From Actinomycetes bacterium (GTDB lineage Bacteria > Actinomycetota > Acidimicrobiia > Acidimicrobiales > CADCSY01), in contig JAODBP010000344.1 of the NCBI GenBank assembly GCA_025464025.1, positions 1 through 22,406 on the forward strand: 22,406 nucleotides of DNA, written 5' to 3'. Made by a program: the position numbers and the translations under genes. The notes beneath the pieces were generated by a model. That model was not told the DNA's origin. It worked only from the letters and a program-made list of their open reading frames with translations, and did not search any database. Of the stretch, positions 1 to 7,612 are shown one piece after another (the first letter of the stretch is position 1; each line of letters begins with the position of its first letter).

Positions 1-707
1 CCGACGGCCCAGCCGATGGCGTAGGTGATGGCGGCCGGCACCAGGGTGAACAGCACCTGCCGGAGCGCCGTCCGCCAGCGGGAGCGCCCGGTGAAGCGGC
101 CGGTCGAGGCGCCCACCACCACGGCGGCGGCGACGGCGAGGACGAGGGACGCGACGATCGCCCCGCCGTGGCCGATGAAGAACCACGGGAGGAGGGGCAC
201 GACGGCCCCGATCGAGAAGGCCACGAACGACGACGTGGCCGCCGCGATCGGCGAGCCCAGGTTCCCGGGCGAGATCCCGAGCTCCTCCTTCATGTGCGCC
301 TCGAGCGCCCGGTCGGGGTCGCTCATCATCGCCTCGGCGAGGACCCGGGCCTGGTCGGCCTCGACGCCCTTCGACTGGTAGATCTGGATCAGCTCGACGG
401 TCTCGGCGTGGGGGAACCGCTCGAGCGAGCGCCGCTCCGTGTCGAGCTCGCGCTCGAGCAGCTCGGTCTGCACCTTCATCGAGTTGTACTCGCCGGCCGC
501 CATCGACACGGCGCCGGCGATGAGCCCGGCGAGGCCGGCCAGGCGCACCACGCCGGGGGCCGGGCCGGCACCGGCCACGCCCAGGATGAGGCCGACGTTG
601 GACACCAGGCCGTCGCTGATGCCGAACACGGCGGCCCGCGCCGCGCCACCGCTGACATCGCGGTGGTGGTGGAGGCCGATGGGGCGATCGTCGGCAGCGT
701 CGGACAC
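1..707 (-). CDS. VIT1/CCC1 family iron/manganese transporter (3' end outside window)
   Basis: Membrane protein predicted to move Fe2+ or Mn2+ out of the cytosol, by membership of the VIT1/CCC1 family. After a short His-containing N-terminus, the first membrane helix carries the family-typical GISDGLVSNVG stretch. A second helix ends in SMAAGEYNSMK. A charged, Glu-rich cytosolic segment follows (YQSKGVEADQARVLAEAMM region), then GNLGSPIAAATSSFVAF leading into further hydrophobic helices. The C-terminus runs off the left edge, so the last helix or helices are missing. I chose the GTG at 707 because a TACCGT hexamer lies 7 bases upstream; an in-frame GTG at 716 would add three residues. It is divergent from rlmN with only 38 bases between starts. 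The family call is firm; the substrate is inferred. Confidence 0.88.
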   Translation of the reverse strand, partial: MSDAADDRPIGLHHHRDVSGGAARAAVFGISDGLVSNVGLILGVAGAGPAPGVVRLAGLAGLIAGAVSMAAGEYNSMKVQTELLERELDTERRSLERFPHAETVELIQIYQSKGVEADQARVLAEAMMSDPDRALEAHMKEELGISPGNLGSPIAAATSSFVAFSIGAVVPLLPWFFIGHGGAIVASLVLAVAAAVVVGASTGRFTGRSRWRTALRQVLFTLVPAAITYAIGWAV

Positions 708-720
708 TGCGGGCACGGTA
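705..720 (-). promoter_or_regulatory. Putative -10 element of a leaderless promoter for the VIT1 gene
   Basis: TACCGT at 720-715 on the minus strand, 7 bases, then GTG at 707. No Shine-Dalgarno sequence is visible. The spacing would put transcription initiation at the start codon. Confidence 0.5.
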
Positions 721-731
721 GCTCCGCCCCG

Positions 732-748
732 TACGCTTGCCGACCGTG
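732..748 (+). promoter_or_regulatory. Putative -10 element of a leaderless promoter for rlmN
   Basis: TACGCT at 732-737, 8 bases, then GTG at 746. No purine-rich ribosome site precedes the start. It supports the GTG over the TTG at 737. Confidence 0.5.
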
Positions 749-1777
749 CCCAGCCGTTACGACGCCACGAAGGAGGACCTCGCCGAGCTGCTCGCCGGCG
801 AGCCGGCCTTCCGCGTGGGCCAGGTCTGGGACGGGCTCCACACCCGGGTGGTGGCGCCGGCCGACATGACCGAGCTGCCGGCCGCGCTGCGGGCGAAGGT
901 CGACGAGGCGCTGCCGCCGGCCCTGGTCGTCGCCCGTGAGTCGATCAGCGACGACGGCGACACGATCAAGTGGCTCTGGAAGCTGCACGACGGCGCCCTC
1001 GTCGAGACCGTGCTGATGCACTACGACGACCGGACCACGGTCTGCGTGTCGTCCCAGGCCGGATGCGCCATGGCGTGCGGGTTCTGCGCCACCGGGCAGG
1101 CCGGCTTCGAACGCCAGCTCACCACCGGCGAGATCGTCGAGCAGGTCGCCGTGGCCGTCGACCGGGCCCGCCCCCGCCGCCTGTCGAACGTCGTGCTCAT
1201 GGGCATGGGCGAGCCGATGGCCAACTACGACCGCATGTGGCCCGCCGTCGTGCGCATGCACGACGACATGGGGCTCTCCGCCCGGCACCTCACGATCTCG
1301 ACCGTGGGCATCGTGCCCGGCATCCGTCGGCTGGCCGGCGAGGACCTGCCGGTGAACCTGGCCGTGTCGCTCCACGCCGCCAACGACACCCTCCGGGACG
1401 AGATGGTGCCGATCAACCGGCGCTACCCGCTGGCCGAGCTGATGGACGCCTGCGCCGACTACCTGGCGGCCAAGGGTCGGCGGCTGTCGTTCGAGTGGGC
1501 CCTCATCGCCGGCGTCAACGACCGCGGCTCCGACGCCCGGGAGCTGGCCGCGCTGGCCAACCCGCTCGGCGCCCACGTGAACCTCATCCCCCTCAACCCG
1601 ACGCCGGGGTACGCCACGCCCGGCACACCACCGGAGGGCGTGCGCCGCTTCCGCGACGCGCTGCGGTCGCTCGGCGTGAACGCCACCATCCGCCAGAACC
1701 GGGGCACGGAGATCGACGCCGCCTGCGGGCAGCTCCGGGCCACTGCCGTCGAAGGCAGCAGGGTCCGGATCCGATGA
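746..1777 (+). CDS. rlmN: 23S rRNA (A2503-C2)/tRNA methyltransferase RlmN, radical SAM
   Basis: Dual-specificity RNA methyltransferase that adds a methyl group to C2 of A2503 in 23S rRNA and of A37 in some tRNAs, using two SAM molecules and a 4Fe-4S cluster. The radical-SAM cluster ligands are C107, C111 and C114 in GCAMACGFC. The two further RlmN cysteines are present: C100 in CVSSQ, and C327 in EIDAACGQL, which carries the methyl group in the family. The GMGEPM and LTISTVG motifs are also visible. It is 343 residues long, normal for the family. GTG 746 is preferred over TTG 737 because of the upstream -10-like hexamer and because family proteins start close to this point. The stop overlaps the next gene's ATG by 4 bases, so the two are probably cotranscribed. 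Confidence 0.96.
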   Translation: MPSRYDATKEDLAELLAGEPAFRVGQVWDGLHTRVVAPADMTELPAALRAKVDEALPPALVVARESISDDGDTIKWLWKLHDGALVETVLMHYDDRTTVCVSSQAGCAMACGFCATGQAGFERQLTTGEIVEQVAVAVDRARPRRLSNVVLMGMGEPMANYDRMWPAVVRMHDDMGLSARHLTISTVGIVPGIRRLAGEDLPVNLAVSLHAANDTLRDEMVPINRRYPLAELMDACADYLAAKGRRLSFEWALIAGVNDRGSDARELAALANPLGAHVNLIPLNPTPGYATPGTPPEGVRRFRDALRSLGVNATIRQNRGTEIDAACGQLRATAVEGSRVRIR

Positions 1778-2517
1778 CGCTGCTCCACATGACGACCGAG
1801 GCCGAGTGGGCCGCCAGCCGCATCGACCCGGCGCCGGGCGAGGACTTCGTCCACCTGTCCGGGCCCGAGCAGCTCCACGTCCCGGCCAACGCCTTCTACG
1901 CCGGCCGCCGGGACCTGGTCCTGCTCGCCATCGACCCGACCCGGCTCGCCTCCGAGATCAAGGTCGAGGGCGGCTTCCCCCACCTCTACGGGCCGATCCT
2001 CCCCGAGGCCGTGTTCGACGTGCTGCCGTTCCCGGCCGACGCCGACGGCTCGTTCCACCTCGTGGTCGCACCCATGGACGCCGGCTCGCCACCGGCCGCC
2101 GACCTGATCGAGGCCATGGTCCAGGAGATGGACGACCTCTACGGCAGCCGCATCGACGTCGACGGCATGCCCTCGGCCACGCCCGCCGACTTCGCCCGAC
2201 CGAAGGGCACGTTCCTCGTCGGCCACCTCGACGGCGTGCCGGTCACCGGCGGCGGGGTGAAGACGCTCGAGCCCGGCCTGGGCGAGATCAAGCGCATGTA
2301 CGTGGCGCCCGAGGCGCGGGGCCAAGGCATCGCCCGCACGCTGCTCACCGCGCTGGAGGACGCCGCCCGCCGGCTCGGCCACGACCGCGTGCGGCTCGAC
2401 ACCGGGCCCGACCAGCCCCACGCCAAGGCGCTCTACGAGACGGCCGGCTACGTCGAGATCCCGAACTACAACGACAACCCCAAGGCCACCTACTTCGCCG
2501 AGAAGCAGCTCACCTGA
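1774..2517 (+). CDS. DUF952 domain fused to GNAT N-acetyltransferase
   Basis: A 247-residue two-domain protein. Residues 1 to about 95 match DUF952 (LLHMTTEAEW start, DFVHLSGPEQL, then GGFPHLYGPI). From memory, solved members of this family have an ADP-ribosyltransferase-like fold, and their activity is unknown. Residues about 110-247 are a GNAT acetyltransferase: the acetyl-CoA binding motif A is seen in IKRMYVAPEARGQGIARTLL, followed by the typical C-terminal ALYETAGYVEI. The acceptor substrate cannot be deduced. The ATG overlaps the rlmN stop (ATGA), which indicates translational coupling. The 3' end overlaps the convergent nucleotidyltransferase gene by 8 bases. Both domains are recognised with good confidence; the combined role is unknown. 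Confidence 0.9.
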   Translation: MTLLHMTTEAEWAASRIDPAPGEDFVHLSGPEQLHVPANAFYAGRRDLVLLAIDPTRLASEIKVEGGFPHLYGPILPEAVFDVLPFPADADGSFHLVVAPMDAGSPPAADLIEAMVQEMDDLYGSRIDVDGMPSATPADFARPKGTFLVGHLDGVPVTGGGVKTLEPGLGEIKRMYVAPEARGQGIARTLLTALEDAARRLGHDRVRLDTGPDQPHAKALYETAGYVEIPNYNDNPKATYFAEKQLT

Positions 2518-3268
2518 CGAGGACGGTGGTGTGGTCGTCGAGGCGGATGGCATCGACGAGCACCTCCCCGGGGTGGACCACGGCGCCGGGCCACACGACC
2601 GAGCGGACCAGCTCGCCCTCGACGACCGCACCCCGGCCGACCACCGACGCCCCGCCCGACCAGGCGAGGTTGGCGGCGAGGTAGTCGTGTGGCGTGTCGC
2701 AGGCCACGAACGGCCCGTCGGCGCCGACGACGTCGAGCCGACCCTCGGCCCGCAGCGGCCGCCAGCACGCCTCGTACAGGCCGGCCGGGCGGTGCGGGAG
2801 CGTGGCGATGACGGCCGGCGGCAGCAGCGACCCGAGGATGCCGACGCCGTCGACCAGCGCCGGTTCGCCCACCACCAGCACCCGGACCCGCTCGCCGTCC
2901 CAGCCCTCGACGAGCGGCGCCAGGTCGATCGTGGTCCAGCTGTCGCCGTTGACCACGAGGGCGGGCCGGCCGTCGAGCCACGGCCGCAGGTGGGCGACGG
3001 CGCCGGCCGTGCCGAGCGCCTCGGGCGCCTCGATCGACAGGTGGGCCCGCCCGGCCACCGCCTCGGCCAGCCGGTCGGCGTGGTGGTGGGCGTTGACGGC
3101 CAGGTGGTCGGGCCCGTCGCCGACGATGGCTGCCACCCGGGCCAGGTTGCCGTCGAGCAGGGTGACGTCGCCGACCGGGCACAGCGGCTTGGGCCGGAAC
3201 CGGGTCAAGGGGCGCAAGCGGGTACCTGCGCCGGCACCCAGCACGATCGCTGCCAGACTGTCAACCAT
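2510..3268 (-). CDS. Sugar-1-phosphate nucleotidyltransferase (MurU/RmlA-like)
   Basis: Predicted cytosolic enzyme joining a sugar 1-phosphate and an NTP to give an NDP-sugar. The N-terminal signature is clear: GAGAGTRLRPLT followed by RPKPLCPV (residues about 11-32). The metal-binding Asp is in VVNGDSWTTIDL; this version resembles the VNGD.WT motif of MurNAc-1-phosphate uridylyltransferases (MurU) more than RmlA. The last 45 or so residues (VGRGAVVEGELV...VVWPGAVVHPGE) look like a few turns of a left-handed beta-helix, shorter than in GlmU. Length is 252 residues. Its ATG overlaps the ATG of the divergent membrane-protein gene. No promoter hexamer of the kind seen elsewhere in the window is visible. 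The sugar specificity is not determined. Confidence 0.85.
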   Translation of the reverse strand: MVDSLAAIVLGAGAGTRLRPLTRFRPKPLCPVGDVTLLDGNLARVAAIVGDGPDHLAVNAHHHADRLAEAVAGRAHLSIEAPEALGTAGAVAHLRPWLDGRPALVVNGDSWTTIDLAPLVEGWDGERVRVLVVGEPALVDGVGILGSLLPPAVIATLPHRPAGLYEACWRPLRAEGRLDVVGADGPFVACDTPHDYLAANLAWSGGASVVGRGAVVEGELVRSVVWPGAVVHPGEVLVDAIRLDDHTTVLVR

Positions 3269-3269
3269 G
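3254..3269 (+). promoter_or_regulatory. Weak putative -10 element for the small membrane-protein gene
   Basis: CAGACT at 3254-3259, 7 bases, then ATG at 3267. The spacing fits the other starts in the window, but the first base is C rather than T. Confidence 0.25.
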
Positions 3270-3596
3270 GAGACCCGCCGCTGGACGAACCCGTCGCAGC
3301 CCCAGACCCTGCAGATCGCCGTGTTCCTCTTCTACATCAACGCGTTCTTCGGTGTCGTCTACAAGATGTTCCTGTTCCCGATCGGGCTGCTCTGGATCAT
3401 CGGCTGCATCGGCGTCGGCTTCGGCATCGCCAACGAGCGCCGCTGGGGCTACGTGGCCGGCATCGTGGTCGCCGCCGTGGGCCTGCTCCAGGGCTTCTAC
3501 GGCGGCGGGCTCATCGGCCTGATGATCGGCGTGGCGCTGATCGCCCTGCTCCTCCACCCGCAGAGCAGGGACTACCAGCGCATCTGGTTCTCGTAG
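3267..3596 (+). CDS. Small multi-pass membrane protein of unknown function
   Basis: A 109-residue protein that is almost entirely hydrophobic. Likely membrane segments are at about 16-32, 34-55, 60-78 and 79-97, so three or four passes, with a short polar N-terminus (METRRWTNPSQPQ) and a short basic or aromatic C-terminus (HPQSRDYQRIWFS). The third and fourth segments are Gly-rich. I do not recognise the family. The hydrophobic profile in this frame and the lack of a comparable product in other frames support a real gene. ATG 3267 lies inside a CCATGG palindrome that also supplies the start codon of the nucleotidyltransferase on the other strand. The stop is 8 bases from the convergent MaoC stop. 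Confidence 0.8.
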   Translation: METRRWTNPSQPQTLQIAVFLFYINAFFGVVYKMFLFPIGLLWIIGCIGVGFGIANERRWGYVAGIVVAAVGLLQGFYGGGLIGLMIGVALIALLLHPQSRDYQRIWFS

Positions 3597-3604
3597 GAGG
3601 ACGG

Positions 3605-4060
3605 CTACACCAGCCAGCGGTAGAGGGCCTGGGCCACGCACGCCGGCTTCTCCGAGCCGTCGACCTGGAAGGTCAGCTCGTAGGTCGTCTGCACGCCGCC
3701 CTTCACGTCGTCGACGGCCAGGAGCTTCGCCGACAGGCGCAGCTTCGAACCGACCGGCACCGGTGACGGGAAGCGCAGCTTGTCGAGGCCGTAGTTGAGG
3801 GCCATCGAGAAGCCGGTGACCGTGACCACCTGGGGCAGGAGGACGGGGCCGAGGCTCATCGTCAGGTAGCCGTGGGCGATGGTGCCGCCGAACGGGCCGT
3901 CCTTCGCCCGCTCGGGATCGACGTGGATCCACTGGTGGTCGCCGGTCGCGTCGGCGAACGTGTTCACCCGCTCCTGGGTGATCTCCAGCCAGTCCGACGT
4001 GCCGAGCTCTTCGCCGACGAGCGCCTTGAGCTCGTCGATGCCGTTGATCGTGCGTGCCAT
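3605..4060 (-). CDS. MaoC-like (R)-specific enoyl-CoA hydratase, HtdZ (Rv0130)-like
   Basis: Single hot-dog-fold hydratase of 151 residues, the same length as Mycobacterium tuberculosis Rv0130/HtdZ. It is expected to hydrate trans-2-enoyl-CoA to (R)-3-hydroxyacyl-CoA. The hydratase motif FADATGDHQWIHVDPERA is complete, with the likely catalytic pair D41 and H46. The following GPFGGTIAHGYLTM and the late FPSPVPVGSKLR are also family-typical. It is divergent from an acyl-CoA ligase with 34 bases between start codons, which fits a shared role in fatty-acid or polyketide-type CoA metabolism, though this is an inference from position. A TAGGTT hexamer 6 bases upstream of ATG supports the start. 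Confidence 0.92.
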   Translation of the reverse strand: MARTINGIDELKALVGEELGTSDWLEITQERVNTFADATGDHQWIHVDPERAKDGPFGGTIAHGYLTMSLGPVLLPQVVTVTGFSMALNYGLDKLRFPSPVPVGSKLRLSAKLLAVDDVKGGVQTTYELTFQVDGSEKPACVAQALYRWLV

Positions 4061-4072
4061 GGACGGAACCTA
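4058..4072 (-). promoter_or_regulatory. Putative -10 element of a leaderless promoter for the MaoC gene
   Basis: TAGGTT at 4072-4067 on the minus strand, 6 bases, then ATG at 4060. It sits back to back with the ligase hexamer, 8 bases away. Confidence 0.5.
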
Positions 4073-4080
4073 GCCCGCTG

Positions 4081-4097
4081 TAGCTTCCTCCCCGGTG
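4081..4097 (+). promoter_or_regulatory. Putative -10 element of a leaderless promoter for the acyl-CoA ligase gene
   Basis: TAGCTT at 4081-4086, 8 bases, then GTG at 4095. No ribosome site is visible. Confidence 0.5.
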
Positions 4098-5591
4098 GGG
4101 GGGAACCTGGGCGACCTGTTCGAAGCGGCGGCGACCGCGACCCCAGGCGCCACTGCGCTCGTCGTCGACGGCGAGCGGTGGACCTTCGCCCAGCTCGACG
4201 ACCGGGTGAACCGCTTGGCCGAGGTGCTCGCCCTCCAGGGGATCGCCCGGGAGGACCGCGTCGGCATCCTCCTCGGGAACACGAACGAGCACCTCGAGGT
4301 GCTCCTCGCCTGCTTCAAGCTGCGGGCCCTGGCCGTCAACCTCAACACCCGCCTGGTGGCCGGCGAGCTGGCCGAGCTGCTCTCCCTCAGCCAAGCCGAC
4401 GTGGTGGTGCACGAGCCCGACCTCGGCGACCTGCTCCCGTCGCACGTGACCGGCATCTCCCGGGGACCGGGCTACGAAGCGGCGCTGGCCGCGGCCGACC
4501 CGACGCCGCCCGACCCGGCCGGCGGCCGCTCCGGCGACGACCTCTACGTGCTCTACACCGGCGGCACGACCGGCCGACCGAAGGGCGTGCTGTGGCGCCA
4601 CGACGACCTCCGCGTCGCCGCCCTCGCCGGCGACCTCGGCCTCGGCGCCCGCCGGGTGCTGGTGGCCTGCCCGCTGTTCCACGGCACCGGGCAGTGGATG
4701 GCACTCGCCGCCGTCCTCGCCGGCGGCACCGTCCTCACGACCCGGGCCCGCAGCGTCGAGCCCGAGCGGGTCTGGGGCCTGGCCGAGGCCGAGCGGGCCA
4801 CGCACCTGGTGCTGGTCGGCGACGCCTACGCCCGACCGCTGGTCGAGGCGCTCGAGCTGCGACCGGGCCGGTGGCGGCTCGACGACCTCACCGTCGTGCT
4901 GTCGGGGGGCGCCCAGCTGTCCCCCGACGTCACCAGCCGCCTGCTCGCCGCCCTGCCCTGCGCCATGGTCGTCGACGGCTACGGCGCCACCGAGACCGGC
5001 GGCCACGCCCGCCTGGTGAGCGTGGCCGGCTCGCCGACGACGACGACGAGCGCCTTCCGCGTCGGCGACGACACCGCCGTGCTCGACGACCAGCTCCGTC
5101 CCATCCCCCGCGGGGAGCCGACCGAGGGCTGGCTGGCCCGACGGGGCCCGCTGCCGCTCGGCTACGACGGCGACCCGGAGGCCACGGCCCAGACGTTCCC
5201 CGTCGTCGACGGGGTGCGGTGGTCGGTGCCCGGCGACCGGGCCCGCTGGCTCGACGCCCACCGGGTCGAGATCCTCGGACGGGGCGCGCTCACCATCAAC
5301 ACCGGCGGCGAGAAGGTCCACGCCGAGGAGGTCGAGGGCGTGCTCCGCGACCACCCGGCCGTCGCCGACGCGATCGTGGTCGGCGCACCCGACGAGCGGT
5401 GGGGTGAGCTGATCACCGCCGTCGTGACCGCCGTGCCCGGCGCCACCGTCACCCTCGACGACCTGGTCGAGCACTGCCGAGGCGTGCTCGCCCCGTTCAA
5501 GGCCCCCCGCCGGCTGGTGCTCGTCGACGAGGTCCGCCGGTCGGCGTCGGGCAAGCCCGACTACCGCTGGGCCCGGGGGCTCGCCGAGTAG
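4095..5591 (+). CDS. Acyl-CoA synthetase / AMP-dependent ligase (FadD family)
   Basis: Predicted to activate a carboxylic acid with ATP and CoA through an acyl-adenylate. ANL-superfamily motifs are in order: phosphate-binding loop LYTGGTTGRPKGVLW at about 149-163, DGYGATETGG at about 293-302, and the hinge region GDRARWLDAHRVEILGRG followed by INTGGEKVHAEEVE at about 400-414. The catalytic lysine is K487 in SGKPDYRW. Length is 498 residues. The INTGGEKV and TGGTTG.PKGV.WR variants recall the actinobacterial FadD19-like group that acts on steroid side chains, but that is only a resemblance and the substrate is open. It is divergent from the MaoC hydratase and lies 44 bases before menG, which has its own promoter-like hexamer. 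Confidence 0.93.
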   Translation: MGGNLGDLFEAAATATPGATALVVDGERWTFAQLDDRVNRLAEVLALQGIAREDRVGILLGNTNEHLEVLLACFKLRALAVNLNTRLVAGELAELLSLSQADVVVHEPDLGDLLPSHVTGISRGPGYEAALAAADPTPPDPAGGRSGDDLYVLYTGGTTGRPKGVLWRHDDLRVAALAGDLGLGARRVLVACPLFHGTGQWMALAAVLAGGTVLTTRARSVEPERVWGLAEAERATHLVLVGDAYARPLVEALELRPGRWRLDDLTVVLSGGAQLSPDVTSRLLAALPCAMVVDGYGATETGGHARLVSVAGSPTTTTSAFRVGDDTAVLDDQLRPIPRGEPTEGWLARRGPLPLGYDGDPEATAQTFPVVDGVRWSVPGDRARWLDAHRVEILGRGALTINTGGEKVHAEEVEGVLRDHPAVADAIVVGAPDERWGELITAVVTAVPGATVTLDDLVEHCRGVLAPFKAPRRLVLVDEVRRSASGKPDYRWARGLAE

Positions 5592-5623
5592 CGCTCGGCC
5601 CGGGCGCCTCGCACCCCCAGCCC

Positions 5624-5638
5624 TACGATGCTCCGGTG
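5624..5638 (+). promoter_or_regulatory. Putative -10 element of a leaderless promoter for menG
   Basis: TACGAT at 5624-5629, 6 bases, then GTG at 5636. No Shine-Dalgarno sequence is visible. It supports the GTG start. Confidence 0.5.
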
Positions 5639-6325
5639 GCACTCCCGCAAGGCGCCGAGAAGCAGCGCATGGTCCGCGACATGTTCGACGCCATCGCCCC
5701 GCGGTACGACCTGGTGAACCGGATCATGACGTTCCGGCTCGACGTCCGATGGCGGAAGCGGACGGTGCGCGACCTGGCCCTGCCGCCCGGCTCGCGCGTG
5801 CTCGACCTGGCCGCCGGCACCGGCGACCTGTGCCGGGACCTCACGGCTGCCGGCCATCGACCCGTCGGCGTCGACCTCTCGTTCGGCATGCTCGCCGCGG
5901 CCCGCACGACGGCACCCCTGGTGCACGCCGACGCCCTGCAGCTGCCGGTGCCGGACGGCGCCGCCGACGGCGCGACGTGCGGGTTCGCCCTCCGGAACTT
6001 CGTCGACCTCGGTGCCTTCCTCGCCGAGCTCGCCCGCGTCGTCCGGCCGGGCGGCCGCATCGCCCTGCTCGAGGTGGCCGAGCCGCCGAACCCGGTGCTG
6101 CGATGGGGCCACGGCATCTACTTCGGCAAGGTGGTCCCCCGCATCGGGGGGCTCCTGTCCGACGGCAGCGCCTATCGCTACCTGCCCAAGTCGGTGGCCT
6201 ACCTTCCCGAGCCCGACGAGCTGGTGGCCATGATCCGCCGGGCCGGCTTCGGCGACGCCCACCGGGCCACGCTCTCGGGCGGCATCAGCCAGCTCCTCGT
6301 GGGGACCCGTGACCGCAGCGCCTGA
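5636..6325 (+). CDS. menG: Demethylmenaquinone methyltransferase MenG (UbiE family)
   Basis: Catalyses the last step of menaquinone synthesis, SAM-dependent C-methylation of demethylmenaquinone at the membrane face. The N-terminus MVRDMFDAIAPRYDLVNRIM is the UbiE/MenG signature. The SAM-binding motif I is DLAAGTGDLCRDL at about 58-70. FALRNFVDL and LARVVRPGGRIALLEV follow, as do the late PKSVAYLPEPDEL and SGGISQLLVG. Length of 229 residues is normal. The 3' end overlaps the start of menF by 17 bases, so the two genes form a transcription unit. No other UbiE-type quinone genes are nearby and all neighbours are men genes, which favours the menaquinone assignment over ubiquinone. Confidence 0.95.
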   Translation: MALPQGAEKQRMVRDMFDAIAPRYDLVNRIMTFRLDVRWRKRTVRDLALPPGSRVLDLAAGTGDLCRDLTAAGHRPVGVDLSFGMLAAARTTAPLVHADALQLPVPDGAADGATCGFALRNFVDLGAFLAELARVVRPGGRIALLEVAEPPNPVLRWGHGIYFGKVVPRIGGLLSDGSAYRYLPKSVAYLPEPDELVAMIRRAGFGDAHRATLSGGISQLLVGTRDRSA

Positions 6326-7556
6326 GCCGGCGCACCTCGTCGCCCGCACCCGCCGCCTCGACGGCGAGGCCGACCTGCTGGCCGTGGCCGGTGCCGACGG
6401 CGTGCTCTTCGAGCAGGCCGGCTCGGGTCTCGCCGGTCGGGGCGAGGCCCTGCGGCTGGCACTGCCCGTCGGGCCGGGCCGGTTGGCGGTCGCCGCCGAC
6501 GAGGTGGCCGCCGCCCTCGCCGCCATCGAGTGCGACGACCAGGTCGGGCTGCCCGGGTGCGGGGCGGTGGCGTTCGCCGCCCTGCCCTTCCGGGACGAGA
6601 CGCCCGGCTCGGTCGTCATCCCGTCGGTCGTGGTGGGCCGGGCCGACGACGGCACCCGCTGGGTCACCACCGTGGGACCGGCCGACCACATCGGCACGCC
6701 CGACCTCACGCCGCGGCCCCGCCCGGCGACCAGCCCGACGACCTACACGATCACCTCGAGCCGACCGCCCGGCGAGTGGTGCGAGTCGGTGGCCGCCGCC
6801 GTGGCCCGGATCCAGGCCGGGCACCTCGAGAAGGCGGTGTTCGCCCGCGAGGTCGTCGTCGAGGCCGACGCGCCGATCGACGTCGTCGACGTGCTCGAGC
6901 GGCTGCGGGCCGCCTACCCGTCGACCATGCGGTACTCGGTCGACGGCCTGGTGGGCGCCACGCCCGAGCTGCTCGTCTCCCGCTTCGGCGACGTCGTCCG
7001 CTCCCACCCGTTCGCCGGGACCACGCCCCGCACCGGGGTGCCCGAGACGGATGCCCGGGCCGCCGCCGCCCTCCTCGCCTCGGCCAAGGAGCGCGAGGAG
7101 CACCAGATCACCATCGACATGGTGCTCGACGCCGTCCTGCCGTTCTGCTCGTACGTCGACTCCGAGCCGGAGCCCACGATCGTGAGCCTGGCCAACGTGC
7201 AGCACCTGGCCACGCTGGTCGAGGGCCGCCTGTCGTCGCCGCCTGCCTCGGTGCTGGCCCTCGTCGCCGCCCTCCACCCGACGCCCGCGATCTGCGGTTG
7301 GCCGACGGGCGCCGCCCTCGACCTGATCGCCGAGCTCGAGGGCCTCGACCGGGGCCGCTACGCCGGCGCCGTCGGGTGGGTCGACCGCGACGGCGACGGC
7401 CGGTTCGGCGTCACCATCCGCTGCGCCGAGATCGACGGGCGCCGGGCCCGCCTGTTCGCCGGCATGGGCATCGTGGCCGACTCCGACCCGGCGACCGAGC
7501 TGGCCGAGACCCGAGCCAAGCTCCAGGCCATGCTCGGCGCCGTCGTCCGCCCCTGA
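6309..7556 (+). CDS. menF: Isochorismate synthase MenF
   Basis: Converts chorismate to isochorismate, the entry step of the menaquinone branch. This is the chorismate-binding fold shared with EntC and anthranilate synthase TrpE. Visible motifs: HLEKAVFARE with the likely general-base lysine K175, GATPELLV, HPFAGTTPRTG, EEHQITIDMV, HPTPAICGWPTGAAL, and the C-terminal YAGAVGWVDRDGDGRFGV and AGMGIVADSDPATEL. Length is 415 residues. Salicylate or enterobactin-type isochorismate synthases are very similar; the assignment to MenF rests on the surrounding menG, menD, menH, menA, menB and menE. The GTG start lies inside the end of menG, with a weak GGGGA just upstream, so translation is probably coupled. 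Confidence 0.93.
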   Translation: MTAAPEPAHLVARTRRLDGEADLLAVAGADGVLFEQAGSGLAGRGEALRLALPVGPGRLAVAADEVAAALAAIECDDQVGLPGCGAVAFAALPFRDETPGSVVIPSVVVGRADDGTRWVTTVGPADHIGTPDLTPRPRPATSPTTYTITSSRPPGEWCESVAAAVARIQAGHLEKAVFAREVVVEADAPIDVVDVLERLRAAYPSTMRYSVDGLVGATPELLVSRFGDVVRSHPFAGTTPRTGVPETDARAAAALLASAKEREEHQITIDMVLDAVLPFCSYVDSEPEPTIVSLANVQHLATLVEGRLSSPPASVLALVAALHPTPAICGWPTGAALDLIAELEGLDRGRYAGAVGWVDRDGDGRFGVTIRCAEIDGRRARLFAGMGIVADSDPATELAETRAKLQAMLGAVVRP

Positions 7557-7595
7557 CCGCGCCGCACGGTTCGCGTTCCTGGTACTACGGAACGG

Positions 7596-7612
7596 TAGGA
7601 TCGGGGGCGATG
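7596..7612 (+). promoter_or_regulatory. Putative -10 element of a leaderless promoter for the 41-residue ORF
   Basis: TAGGAT at 7596-7601, 8 bases, then ATG at 7610. It lies in the 53-base gap after the menF stop. Confidence 0.5.

Noticed and set aside
737..745. TTG at 737 as the rlmN start
   Set aside because: It lies within the putative -10 hexamer region, and GTG 746 fits the spacing seen at other genes.
3261..5642. Very long minus-strand open frame (793 codons) across the membrane-protein, MaoC and ligase genes
   Set aside because: It is antisense to well-supported genes, has low-complexity Gly/Arg/Val/His composition and matches no family. It is a typical by-product of GC-rich third positions. 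The same applies to other long open frames such as 7358-9436 (-), 9266-11065 (+) and 16041-18443 (-).
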